From Plasmodiophora brassicae (Eukaryota > Endomyxa: Phytomyxea > Phytomyxea > Plasmodiophorida): 64,000 bases of DNA. The notes beneath the pieces are model-generated. The model saw only the letters and a program-made list of their open reading frames with translations. It was not told the DNA's origin and searched no databases. Below, piece after piece: positions 10,834 to 20,527 of this stretch. Positions within the stretch are counted from its first letter, which is position 1; every line of letters starts with the position of its first letter. Where the stretch lies: the NCBI GenBank assembly GCA_036867785.1, contig CP145411.1, positions 248,001-312,000 on the forward strand. Direction: 5' to 3'. The translations under genes were made by a program, and so were the position numbers.

Positions 10834-11427
10834 TCAATTCGTGACGCAGAGTGACGATCCTGGGGCGCACGTGGAGCCGACCGGGCAGGCCGAGCAGCTG
10901 GGTCCAGCGGTATAAGGCAGCGCATTGGAGTAGACTTTCGAGCTGTAGTGGCAGACGACGATCTGGGCTGTGCTTGACTTGATGGCGCCGATGGTGATGT
11001 TGGGGCACTGCTTGACGCCGCATCCGAATTCACCAGCTGCCGCCCATACCATCTGCACGTAGTGCCCACAATCGCCAGACCTGCAACGCCCGCCGCCTTG
11101 GTAGTCAAAGTTGGCCGCTTCCGAGCCCCACTTGTCGTGCCACGCCCTGATATCGAGGAACGGTGACCCGTACACGATATTCTCGCCGTACACTGTGACG
11201 CTGTGTTTCGTGGGGCATTTGTCAGCGACATCCTGAGCGGACGCTGCCAGCACGGGGCTCCACTTCAGACCGCGCATATTCGACGCGGCGGGTTGAACTT
11301 TCGCACGATAGGAATTGTGCAGACTGACAATCAGGTCAGAGTCAGACGGACGGAGCAGGGACAGAGCGCATGCATCTGTGGCAAGCAACGCGACTAGAGC
11401 GCCGACGAACACGTGTGCGGCTGGCAT
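10834..11427 (-). CDS. Secreted CAP/SCP (PR-1-like) protein
   Basis: Single exon, 197 residues. The ATG at 11427 gives a signal peptide (MPAAHVFVGALVALLATDAC). The CAP domain is clear: LIVSLHNSYRAKV at its start, GENIVYGSP, the GHYVQMVWAAAGEFGCGV signature and IVVCHYSS at the end, followed by a Cys-rich tail (CSACPVGSTCAPGSSLC). CAP proteins are extracellular, bind sterols or lipids and are frequent in pathogen secretomes as well as host PR-1 defence proteins. The Cys spacing after the domain suggests a small disulphide-bonded tail. The gene sits between the START protein and the Spg1 GTPase on the same strand. Confidence 0.88.
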   Translation of the reverse strand: MPAAHVFVGALVALLATDACALSLLRPSDSDLIVSLHNSYRAKVQPAASNMRGLKWSPVLAASAQDVADKCPTKHSVTVYGENIVYGSPFLDIRAWHDKWGSEAANFDYQGGGRCRSGDCGHYVQMVWAAAGEFGCGVKQCPNITIGAIKSSTAQIVVCHYSSKVYSNALPYTAGPSCSACPVGSTCAPGSSLCVTN

Positions 11428-11571
11428 GGCGCCTGGGAATTGGAACACAAGCGGTTTTCAGGAATCGACAATTGCAATCGGAGATCATGGAAGATGTCGC
11501 GCATGACGTCACGCAAACGGTGACGTCACTAGAACGATGTCCAAGTTGGATGGAGGGACTGGAGTGCGGGT

Positions 11572-12431
11572 TTAATATTCAATAATCGGATCACCGATGG
11601 TTTCAATCTTTTCGACAGTGCACTGTAATTCGAACACCTTCGAAATGATGATCTTGTAAATTTTCTTCACGTTGATGGCATGTGATGCAGAGCAGAATAT
11701 CAGTGGCGCCTTCATCGCTTTCGCAAACTTCCGGGCCTGAAGGTATTGGAAGTTAAACTTTCAGATGAGGGAGGATCTGAACCAAATGCTAACCTGCTTC
11801 GTTATGTCCTCCTTCGTCTCCATGCTGGCTTTAGCGAAGACATCGTATTTCGTCCCGATCAAGAATGGGACAGCGCTCTAATAGAAGAAGTTTCAACGTA
11901 AATTCCAGCACATAGATGAAGTCAAGTACAAGCAACCTTGTTGAGCTTGCGCGCCTGTCTATACCATTCCTTGACAGCAGTCAGGGTCGACTTCCGGCAT
12001 AGATCGAACATAAACAGTAACGCCACTGCATCATTGCAGACCAACGGCAACATATGCAGGTACTCCTGTTGGCCGCCAAGGTCCCAGATACTGAAGGTAA
12101 TCTCCAGGTTGCGTAAATTTATGGTCTTCTCCATAAAGTTCACGCCTACCAGAAAAGCAACTGTAAGGCCTGTGCCGACATTACTCATGGACCGTAAACG
12201 TACCAAGCGTCTGGATATAGTCCTCATCGAAACGACCTTCGACGTACTTCACCATCAAACTGGTTTTGCCTGCATGCTCTCCCATTAGGGCGCGCAATCT
12301 TCACAGCCGCGCGCATACAACGAACCTGTTTGCGAATCGCCAATCATGCCGACCTTGATGACCAGCTTCTTCGTCTGCTCGCTGAAAGCGCCCGACGACG
12401 CCGAGTTGCTAGCCGGTGGGGTCGTCGACAT
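11572..12431 (-). CDS. Spg1/Tem1-family small GTPase
   Basis: Five exons; introns 12270-12325, 12146-12203, 11878-11936 and 11737-11793; 209 residues. Conserved GTPase motifs appear once spliced: P-loop GDSQTGKTSLMVKYVEGRF, effector region QTLGVNFMEKTI, G3 SIWDLGGQQEY, ML-PLVCNDAVALLFMFDL, G4 FLIGTKYD, and the C-terminal KAMKAPLIFCSASHAINV block typical of Spg1/Tem1. It lacks a C-terminal prenylation CAAX box, as in the family. In yeasts this GTPase sits at spindle poles and starts the septation/mitotic exit cascade; in other protists its role is less clear. The start at 12431 is followed by a Ser/Thr-rich leader of about 20 residues before the fold. Confidence 0.93.
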
Positions 12432-12815
12432 CGTGACTGACGCAACCTGGCCCTCCGTGGTCAGCTTCGGCGGCGTCGACTCTGCATGGCGCAGCCTCAG
12501 GTCCAAAAACAGCTAGCGTCAAACCTGCCGATGCCTATGGAAACTTTCAGCCACTCGACGCCGAATCCTTGTTTCGTTGCAACATCAGGTACCACGCCGA
12601 TCAGCACGACCGCGTTCGGTGTGCAACAACCTGGATTTGGAGCCAGTTTGCTGTCTCTACAACGCAGATGTACTAAGGTCAAGCGGACTTGCTGTTCGCC
12701 ATCCCACAGGTTCTGCGCTGGATACAGTTAACAGGAAGTCGACGTCATACCCTGACAACGCGGGTGCAACCAACTGGTTGACGTTTTCGGCATACCGGTG
12801 GGCCACCATTTGCGG

Positions 12816-14012
12816 ATGCCGACGTCTGGCGGCGGTCTGCGTCGTCAACGGCGGCTGCCGATGGGGTCCGATCAGGCCGTCCAGGATACAGCTGACGACG
12901 CCGTGCTGAGCAAGGCGTCCGCGGCCGCCCTTGGCTATTTCGTCGATCCGTATGTGGAGGCGCTGGCACGACGATCCCACCCGACACGACGCGCCCCGCT
13001 GATCAATCGCGGGTACTTCACGCGCGTCGCCGCCATCCGGGACGTGGCCGTTCAGTTTGTACAGAAATGTCGGGCTGATCAGTTGCAATCGCAAATCATC
13101 TCCTTGGGCGGTACTGCTGATTTCTATTGCACAAGGTTCGATTAGGGATTCACTGTGGTGCAGGTGGATTTGATACATTGGTCTTTACCATGACGGCGCA
13201 CTCGTTGGCACCGACGGTCTACGTCGAGGTGGACTTCCCGACGGTTTGTATGAAGAAGCGGACTCTGATCCAAGACACGCCACTGCTGGCCGACGTGCTC
13301 GGCAAGTACGAATCTGGCGATGATGGCTCATCGGCATTTATTCGGAACGAACGTTACGTTCTGGTCGGAGCTGATTTGCGCGATCTCCCCGGCTTGGAAG
13401 CAGCGCTACGGAAGGCTGGCGTCAGCTTCACGGTTCCAACTCTGTTCCTAAGCGAGTGTGTTCTCGTGTACATGGATGCCGGGCCTGCTGACGCGCTCGT
13501 ACAATGGATCCCGAGAACATTCCGTCGGTTGCAGCCTTGTACACGTTGAGAAACGGATGTGCTTATACCGCTGTGCAACAGATTCGGATGTGGCGTTTGT
13601 CCTGTATGAACAAATCCTGCCTGACGATCCGTTCGGGAGGACCATGTGCGACAACCTGCGAAATCGGGGATGCCCTCTGCGTTCGATAGACGCCCATCCA
13701 ACGCTGCAAGCCCAGGAACAAAGGTTTCTGTCGGGCGGTTGGGCACACGCGTATGCGGTCGACATGATTTCCGTTCACGTAAGAGTGTGCCCCTTTCGCC
13801 CTTGCGGTGCGTTGTTAATGTGCAGAAAGGGCCGCGTACTTGACAGGGATGAAGTCAAGCGAATAGAACGACTCGAGCTTTTCGATGAGTTTGAGGAATG
13901 GCATCTTATTCAATCGCATTACTGCATATGCCTGGCGGGGACGTCGGAGAGGTTCTTGTCGCAACCCACGTTTTCTCGGTTGCAAGCCGCCGCATCGTGC
14001 ACCAATACATGA
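12816..14012 (+). CDS. LCMT1: Leucine carboxyl methyltransferase (PP2A)
   Basis: Four exons, 344 residues; introns 13111-13163, 13524-13581 and 13779-13829. The protein shows VQDTADDAVLSKASAAALGY, INRGYFTRV, the SAM-binding LGGGFDT loop completed only after splicing, VEVDFP, GADLRDL and ECVLVYM, then HSDVAFVLYEQI. LCMT1 methylates the C-terminal Leu of the PP2A catalytic subunit and so controls PP2A holoenzyme assembly. The start could also be the ATG at 12861; both lie upstream of the conserved domain. The third intron needs an AAG acceptor, because the CAG four bases earlier would break the frame. Confidence 0.9.
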
Positions 14013-14145
14013 CCAAGTCGGTTTCCGCTCTGCATAGGGCCCATGCGCCGGTACCTTCTGACCTGCAGTTGACCTGGACACAGACCTTCACGTGACTCAA
14101 GCCAGTCTTATAGCAGACGCGCATTCCGAGGAGGTCGCGTGCCAC

Positions 14146-14790
14146 ATGTCTCCCATGAGGACAATGTACTTAAGAGCTCTGGCTATGGCCATCGCTGCAT
14201 CTGCAATCGGCCAAGGGCGTGTGTTCACATGCGAAAACAGCACGCTCCTCTATTCCGTCAAAGAGGCGGACAACGACCCGATGGTTGTGTACCAATCCAA
14301 CAACGTTACGCGGGTGTTCACCCAGAACCCTGAGACGGGCCAGTGGGAGACGGAGCTCCAGCCACGAACGCAGGGGAAGACCTGCGACTTCAAGGTCATA
14401 ACACAGACGGTCCAATCGAAATGTGTCACGACGAGCGATGGGCCGGACCGTGATCTGAATTTCTGCACGGGCGGTGGATCGCAGCAAGACGACCTAGATG
14501 ATGTCGTCGCCGAGCACCTTGTTCTGCTGGCATGCAGCTCTGAAGAAAGCGCCTACGCTAAGGTGGCGACAGCAGACGGTTCCACCCACTTCATCGCGGC
14601 ATACCACACTCAGGCCGAATTCGAGGCCAGCGAGGAATACGACCCGAAGAATATGTCAAGCACCATCGAGGCGTTCAAGCGCAAGCAAACTTGCGACGAC
14701 GACTCGGTGCATTCCCGAGCAATGCCTGCATTATCCGGCACCACATGGGCAATTGTGTTGACCCTGATAGGCGCTGTCATCCTGTCATGA
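14146..14790 (+). CDS. Secreted, probably GPI-anchored protein
   Basis: Single exon, 214 residues. A signal peptide starts at 14146 or 14155 (MYLRALAMAIAASAIGQG) and the C-terminus is a short hydrophobic stretch (GTTWAIVLTLIGAVILS then stop) preceded by small residues, the layout of a GPI-anchor signal. The mature region has several Cys residues (FTCEN, GKTCDF, SKCVTT, FCTGG, LLACSS, KQTCDDD) that can form disulphides and two NxT/S sites. I do not recognise a domain. A cell-surface protein is the most that can be inferred. It starts 134 bp after the LCMT gene on the same strand. Confidence 0.7.
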   Translation: MSPMRTMYLRALAMAIAASAIGQGRVFTCENSTLLYSVKEADNDPMVVYQSNNVTRVFTQNPETGQWETELQPRTQGKTCDFKVITQTVQSKCVTTSDGPDRDLNFCTGGGSQQDDLDDVVAEHLVLLACSSEESAYAKVATADGSTHFIAAYHTQAEFEASEEYDPKNMSSTIEAFKRKQTCDDDSVHSRAMPALSGTTWAIVLTLIGAVILS

Positions 14791-14983
14791 TCCGGGCAAG
14801 CCGGCAAGTTAAATGGTAGTCGTTGCGATGATGAATGGAAACATTAGCATTGCACGTGAACCGACGTTCAAGAACGACATCTTGAAAAGTCGGCGGAATG
14901 CTCCGTCATGCTTTACTATAAACGTCTGTCAGTTTGGTAGAAAATTGCTGTCGTGTGGAAGTAAACCGCTGGCATGAAGAATA

Positions 14984-15845
14984 TTAGACTGCCGCGCTGC
15001 TCTCGCCATCCACAACGGTGACGCTTCCCAGCCACGATGAAGCGATGTTTCTGCAACCGAGGTCTTCTTCGCTACTGACACATTCGTCGTCGTCGGGTTC
15101 GGATACGTCTGGTACAGTTAACTTGAGACGCGGCAAGCTAGGGAGCACACGCGTCATTGGCAAACCTTGCAGATCCATCATCGTCTCCATCGGACGATGC
15201 ATGCTGTTGATAGCATGCATCCCGCTGACAGCGGCACATGCGAAGAACACGAGCCTTCGCTTCTTGCGGTTGATAATGAAGAAGTTGATGCTGAACAGCT
15301 TTCCCCTGCGACCGTACCGGTCAACACAGCAAGCCATCGATCATCATCCACGATCCGCAACCATACAATGTGAATACGTCGGAATCCAGGTTTGGCACAT
15401 ACTGAAAGATGTCAGATGCATTCAGGTCGATAAAGTCGTCCAGCGTGTGCCAGAACCGCTCCTTCAAGTCCGGGTGCAATTTCTCGAGCGGCCCCAGGCA
15501 GTGCATATTGATGGCCAGCGCGGCGTCGTCGGATGACACGCGCTGGAAATCGTCCGGTTTCGCGGCGCTGAAATCGTAATCGACGAACGACTGGTTCAAC
15601 GTCGAGATCAGTTGCGATAGAAGCTTCCGTGTCGACGGCAGCCTCATGGACCCCAGCGGCGAATTGCAGATCGCGCCGTTCGACGATTCGAATTGCCCAT
15701 TGATCTCCGTCAGAAGGCGTTTATCCTCCTTGTACGGCCGGCACGTGTACGCTTCGAGTCGCGCATTCACGACACGATTGCCCAGATCCACCGCCGACAG
15801 GTGCTGGTTGAGGCCCTCGAGCTCGGGCGAATCAATGTATCGCAT
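14984..15845 (-). CDS. MAF1: Maf1, RNA polymerase III repressor
   Basis: Two exons, intron 15306-15366 (61 bp), 266 residues. The ATG at 15845 gives MRYIDSPELEGLNQHLSAVD, matching the Maf1 start (short helix, then the A box NARLEAYTC). The B box is TLNQSFVDYDFS and the C box spans the splice: NLDSDVFTLGKLFSINFFI followed by RLVFFAC. Maf1 represses Pol III transcription of tRNA and 5S genes under nutrient stress, after dephosphorylation, by binding the Pol III clamp. The tail is acidic and Ser-rich (DVSEPDDDECVSSEED), a plausible phosphorylated region. Confidence 0.93.
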
Positions 15846-16722
15846 GCCGCGTTCGACAGTCCGCCGGCGCGCCGCACCCACTGTAAATCGTGACGTGACG
15901 GGTCACGCTGCCGCCGACACTGTTGACGCGATAATAGACCCAGGCGGGCGGCGGTGCTTCCCATAAACACCGTGCGCAGTGCGCGGCCTCCGACCCCGTG
16001 ACAGTGCAGCTCCCTCCTCGACGATTTTACCTACAACGTATATAGGTGCCCGACTTCTATGGATGCAGTGTGAAACGGACTGCCAGCGAGCCTACAAATG
16101 TCAGCTGGCGTACCTTCCGACGAATGGTTGCCGCTAGAGCCAGAGGAGAATCCGTTTCCGACGTGTTCGGAACGCTGGTCGACCGGTTCGTCCAACACGA
16201 GCACGATCTATTAGCCTGGACCCTGAGCACACTGCTATCACTACTTCGGTTTCTGGTGTTTCTTAGCTTTGGTACTTGAGTCGTATTACCGCACTTTGGC
16301 GAATGTCGTTGTCAAGACAGTGTTCCACGTTCTGCGGACATACGTCGAGCATGGCTTTGGGCACGCTCCTAACGCCTGGGCTGTTCGCTATGCGCCTTGC
16401 AAGGCATACTTTGTGCCAGTATGAGGAACCTCGAATTGCAGAGCACGTCGATCGCAAGTGCCCAGAGCCATGCTCGACGATCCATCGATACGAGACGGAC
16501 ACGGCATAGGCCATCCATTAGGTATGCTGGTCTCTTGAACTCGAGGGTCATTGTTTGGGGATTTTCTACCGGATGTCGTCAGGTACCGCTTCTTCCCGTG
16601 TAGCCTCAGCCTATTACAAGGTGGTCCCAAACGAGAAGTGGCAGGTAAAGGACAGCAGCGAAAAGCACAGGGCGGGACAACACGATTATGGAACATGGGA
16701 AACGTAGAAGGATCATTCAGCA
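15846..16722. other. Gene-poor interval with one doubtful small reading frame
   Basis: Most of this interval shows no recognisable gene. A plus-strand frame at 16124-16279 would give 51 residues starting MVAARARGESVSDVFGTLVD and ending in a hydrophobic stretch (LLSLLRFLVFLSF); codon choice looks acceptable but there is no homology I know, so I do not call it as a gene. The rest, 16280-16722, holds nothing convincing on either strand. It also contains the 5' flank of Maf1 and the 3' flank of TMEM231. Confidence 0.4.
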
Positions 16723-17845
16723 TCAGAATGTATTAGGTTTACGGATGAACCCGGCGTCGGTGCGCACCTCAGTCTGCAAGACCTGCCCAGCATACACGTA
16801 GGACCCCAGCCAATAGACGATGAGGACGTAGAGCAGGGCGCCAATGCTCGCCACCTGAATCCACGCGAACTTGGCCACCTCGCTGAATGCGGGGACGTAT
16901 CTGTGCCCCGCCATTGTCAGCAGCGTCGATGGATCAGACGGGGACGTGACTAACTGGATGGTCTGCGTTGGGACCTGCATGGTCACATTAACTTGGAATC
17001 GGTTGTCGGTGCCCAGCAGCCACTTTGGGGCTGGGTCTGAGAACGCCACCGTTTCTGCAGCAGAAATCAATACACACTGTCGCTCTCGTGTCACCAGCCA
17101 GATAGGGGTTAGCGACACGAACCGTTGCGCTGCGTGAACGATAGGATCCAGTGGTCAAAGTCGAAATTGCTGTACGACGAAACCGCATTGGGGATTGTAG
17201 GATCGCTCGCGTAATCTGTGATTTTCGTTGTCCTGCGCACACCCACGTTAGCGGGCCGTTTGGGACGTGTATGTCGTCGTACGTGATGAGGGGAGTCCTT
17301 TGCTGGAACAGCAACGGCCCTGCCGAACTGAACATGACGCCCGGAAGCGTTGATTCATGTTCGGCAATGGCGATCGCGTTCATTTGCATCTTGACCTTAT
17401 CCTGCAGGACGACATTGACAAAGGTTGCTAGGCGCGCGCCACGTACCGTGAACGTCGTGTCGACCGGGACAATCACGTTCACGTTGATATAATCGACGAT
17501 GCCGTCCCTGTTCGAATCCGTCTGACTGCTGCGGAAGGTCCCGGCCAGGAGACGCGCTGATGGGATCAGGTTGTTCAGGTCCGACATCGTACTCCATATG
17601 CGACGGGAGACGACGCCCGTGCTCGTCGCCACAGTTGTCAGCACCATAATCGCCTCCGTACGCAGCTGAACCTTCGGCTGCTCCAGGTACGTCCCCTGTT
17701 TCTTCCACAGATCGCCGGAATCGTACGCGAACACGAACGCGAGGACGGCGACCGCAACGTAGGCGCAGATCCGGAACAGGTTCGCCAGCGACAGGAACGG
17801 TGCATAGTGCCGAATGCTGAGATCGCGTTTGAACACCTGCACCAT
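16723..17845 (-). CDS. TMEM231: TMEM231, ciliary transition-zone membrane protein
   Basis: Three exons, introns 17170-17246 and 17055-17122, 325 residues (vertebrate TMEM231 about 316). Topology fits: one N-terminal membrane helix (ICAYVAVAVLAFVFAY), a large lumenal domain, and a second helix near the C-terminus (ASIGALLYVLIVYWLGSY). Conserved blocks: KKQGTYLEQPKVQLRTEAI, TDSNRDGIVDYINVNV, FDFDHWILSFTQRN, SDPAPKWLLG and SEVAKFAWIQ. TMEM231 belongs to the B9/MKS complex that forms the diffusion barrier at the base of cilia and flagella. Together with the MKS1 gene at 47959 it shows a flagellated stage. Splices were set by homology and frame. Confidence 0.9.
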
Positions 17846-17950
17846 ATTGGATATCAACGCACGTCCTGCCTGTCACAGGCAGGTGGGGCCACACGAGAAA
17901 GGCCGCCCCCCTTCCCAAATTGCGTCATGAAAGACATTCTCTGCCTTTAC

Positions 17951-17964
17951 TGTGTGTGTGTGTG
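17951..17964. repeat. (TG)n microsatellite
   Basis: Seven TG dinucleotides followed closely by a second short TG run to about 17977, in the gap between the TMEM231 start and the Pro/Thr-rich gene stop. Confidence 0.85.
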
Positions 17965-18009
17965 CGTCTGTGTGTGAGTTCGTTTTCGTGGATAGCTGTG
18001 CGCGGCGTG

Positions 18010-18951
18010 TTAGGCGTACCCAACGGCGCTGGTCTTGCTGCGGATGAATGCCGGCACGTCGACGACACTGGGGTCGGGTACCGCCGGTGCTCTGTACAGC
18101 CCCGCTGGCTGTCGCTGGCTACTATACAGCGAAGGGGAGGGCGCCGTTGGTGGTGCGGCGTACAGCCCAGGTGCGGATGCGCGGCGCTCGACACGGTAGA
18201 GTGCGGGCGAAGGTGCAGCACGCACCCCGCCGTACAGCGGTGCGGACATCGTCTGCACGCGCCCGTACCCTGGGGTAGTCAGGTTCGCCGTCGGAGCCGT
18301 CGTCGGGACTTGGACGGCGTACTCGGTGGCCAGCGACTCAATGATGATGGTGGGTGCGGGCGTCGGTGCGCGTGCCGGTGCTGGTGCGGGTGTACGTTTG
18401 ACAGGTGTGGGCGCCGGCGTACGATGATGTGGCACGTGCCGTTTTGTCGGCGCAGGCGTCGGCCTTGGGGTCGGTCTTGGTGTTGGTGCGGGCGTAGGCG
18501 CTGGTGTTGGCTTTGGCGTCGGCGCGGGCGTCGGTGCTGGGGTCGGGGCCGGTGTCGGTGCGTCTGTTTGCCCTTCCATACCCATGGACGCCGTGAACCT
18601 CGGCGTCGGCATCGGCGTTGGCGCCGGCGTTGGCGCACACGTACACCCGCTGTTCTCGATCATGGCCAGGACGTTGTTCGTGGCCACAGGCAGCTGCGCG
18701 CAGATGGTCTGATTCCGAAGCAGGGCGCGATCGCAGGACTGCTTCAGGACGTCCAGCAAGGCGACCGTCTGCTCCAGGTCCTCGCACCGAAACTGATGGG
18801 ATCGGGCGCCGTACAGCGCCGACGTGTACGACCGACGAATGGAGCCGTCGTCGAGGACGACATCGGCCGCCGGTCTGGATGGGAGGAGGGACAGCGTCGC
18901 TAGCGCCGCCACGAGCGTCAGCATCGTGCCTGAAGTTTTGAATGGGCCCAT
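18010..18951 (-). CDS. Secreted Pro/Thr-rich repeat protein
   Basis: Single exon, 313 residues. Starting at 18951 the N-terminus is signal-peptide-like ([20 protein letters not shown]). A Cys-bearing helical segment follows ([20 protein letters not shown]), then about 100 residues of APTP/KPTP repeats at roughly residues 105-205, and a C-terminal part with repeated ALYG/SLYS/GLYR units. Pro/Thr tracts like this are typical of extended, O-glycosylated wall or surface proteins; the LYxx units may be a second, shorter repeat. Possible roles in a spore wall or extracellular matrix are inference. No enzyme domain is seen. Confidence 0.75.
   Translation of the reverse strand: MGPFKTSGTMLTLVAALATLSLLPSRPAADVVLDDGSIRRSYTSALYGARSHQFRCEDLEQTVALLDVLKQSCDRALLRNQTICAQLPVATNNVLAMIENSGCTCAPTPAPTPMPTPRFTASMGMEGQTDAPTPAPTPAPTPAPTPKPTPAPTPAPTPRPTPRPTPAPTKRHVPHHRTPAPTPVKRTPAPAPARAPTPAPTIIIESLATEYAVQVPTTAPTANLTTPGYGRVQTMSAPLYGGVRAAPSPALYRVERRASAPGLYAAPPTAPSPSLYSSQRQPAGLYRAPAVPDPSVVDVPAFIRSKTSAVGYA
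18345..18640. repeat. Coding repeat array encoding APTP units
   Basis: Degenerate 12-bp units (reverse-strand GCNCCNACNCCN) encode tandem Ala/Lys/Arg-Pro-Thr-Pro motifs within the secreted protein gene. The units vary at third positions, so the array is not a very recent expansion. Confidence 0.85.
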
Positions 18952-19028
18952 GCTTCCGGCGCGGAACCCGGTGACGTCAACGCCGAATGACGTCATCTCG
19001 TCGTCGTGTATTATCGCAGACACAGGGT

Positions 19029-19873
19029 TCACAGATTCAGCTGCCCCTCCCGGCTCGTCAGCGGCACGTAACGAACCGCCGAGAACGATTTCGACGTGAC
19101 GCGACCGTTGCTATCCTTATCGTACGCCATCAGCTCCTGGCCGGCCCAGGACGCACCCACTGGCACAATCAGCCGTCCTGAATCCATCGCATCAGATGAC
19201 GAACGGTTCCAGCAATCGATAACGCTCACCATTGTTTTTCAGTTGCGCTATTAGCTCATGAGGCACTGTCGGCGCCGCCGCCCCCACATGAATGCTGTTG
19301 ACCTGACGTCAGGAACGGCGTCCACACGAGAAACAGGAACCGCATTACCAGTCGAACGGGGCTTTGTCTTTCATGCCAAGGCGCCCGTCGCCGACGACGA
19401 ATTCGACAAGGCCGTCGCGAAGCAGGTCGGGGTTGCCGGCGTTCACGTTCCGAATGGCCATGTCGACAAGCTCGCCAATGTGTTCGATGCCGTAGACGCG
19501 GCCGTCTGGGCGAACGAGTTCGGCCATGACGGCTGACAGGTATCCGCTGCCGCTGCCCACATCGAGGACGACCGCGCCCGGCTTCAGCTGGTCTTTCAGC
19601 TCCTCCAGGCACATGGCGTGCATGTGCGGGGCGCTGATCGTCGCGTTGTACCCTGACGCCCGCCTGTCACCAGCACGTTGCCAGGTGGGGACATGCATGC
19701 AGGTTACCGATGGGCTGCGGGCTGTCTTCGTACGGGTCGCCGGAACGAGGCACGTAGTGGCCGCGGTCGACCTGCATCATCGCCTTCAGGATGCGATCGT
19801 CCTTGACGATGCCGGCGTTGCGCAGATTGACGACGAGCGCATGGTTGGACGATGCGGAACAGCGCCAGGCCAT
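19029..19873 (-). CDS. PCMT1: Protein-L-isoaspartate O-methyltransferase
   Basis: Four exons, introns 19653-19707, 19295-19348 and 19178-19229, 227 residues, identical in length to human PCMT1. Start MAWRCSASSNHALVVNLRNA aligns with the usual MAW start. Conserved motifs: DSPQPIGYNATISAPHMHA (completed by splicing), SAM motif LDVGSGSGYL, GIEHIGELVD, VVGDGR and, after a splice, CIHVGAAAP. The enzyme methylates isoaspartyl residues in aged proteins to start their repair in the cytosol. The gene follows the Pro/Thr-rich protein on the same strand after 77 bp. Confidence 0.95.
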
Positions 19874-20527
19874 GCTGAACAGGCGGACACGACCGTCGTC
19901 GTCCTCGCCGCTGTCGACAAATTTGGTGAATCAGACCAGCGATCACGCAGTCGGCGTTTATAGGGGGCCCAGATTGCGATGACGAATGAATTTACCGTGC
20001 CGACTCGTGATTCACGGGCACGACCACAACATGCACGAGCGCCAACGCCGCAAGGACAACGTGCTTCGCCGTCATCTGCGCGCGTATACAACGCTGACGT
20101 CGCTCCAATGCGGAAGGCAATCCCGTGCTGAGGCGTCCGTATCACGCAAAGCCCGATCCGATGCTCCGTGGACTGACAGGGCCCAGTCTAAGTGAACGCG
20201 GCTGCCGAAAGACTGCGACGCGCGCCCCGTCCCGCACAGTGCACAGGTGCGCCCCACAATGGCGCCGTCGACGCCGCCGGGGCGGGCCGCATGCGTTGCC
20301 AACTGAATCCATAAACGTCTCTACCTAGTAGCTGGGCGAAGATCAGGCGTTCGTCGTGCTCTAGCAATAACGGCTAAGCTAAGCGCTTCGGGACGGAACC
20401 GGGGGCTCTCTGCGCCGCTTGCGACGATCCCGCCTGGTCACCTAATAATAGCATCGACGTCGGTGACGACGCGGACGCCGCAGCGCGCAAGGCCAGCCAC
20501 TGCTGGCATCGACACACACACGTTTGC
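19874..20527. other. Intergenic interval, no gene recognised
   Basis: This divergent interval separates the PCMT start (minus strand) from the SLC19 start (plus strand). Several open frames exist on both strands but none has protein-like composition or homology I recognise. It presumably holds the promoters of both flanking genes; no TATA-like element stands out. Confidence 0.5.

Noticed and set aside
16124-16279. 51-codon frame with hydrophobic end
   Set aside because: No homology, no supporting context; too short to trust in GC-rich DNA.
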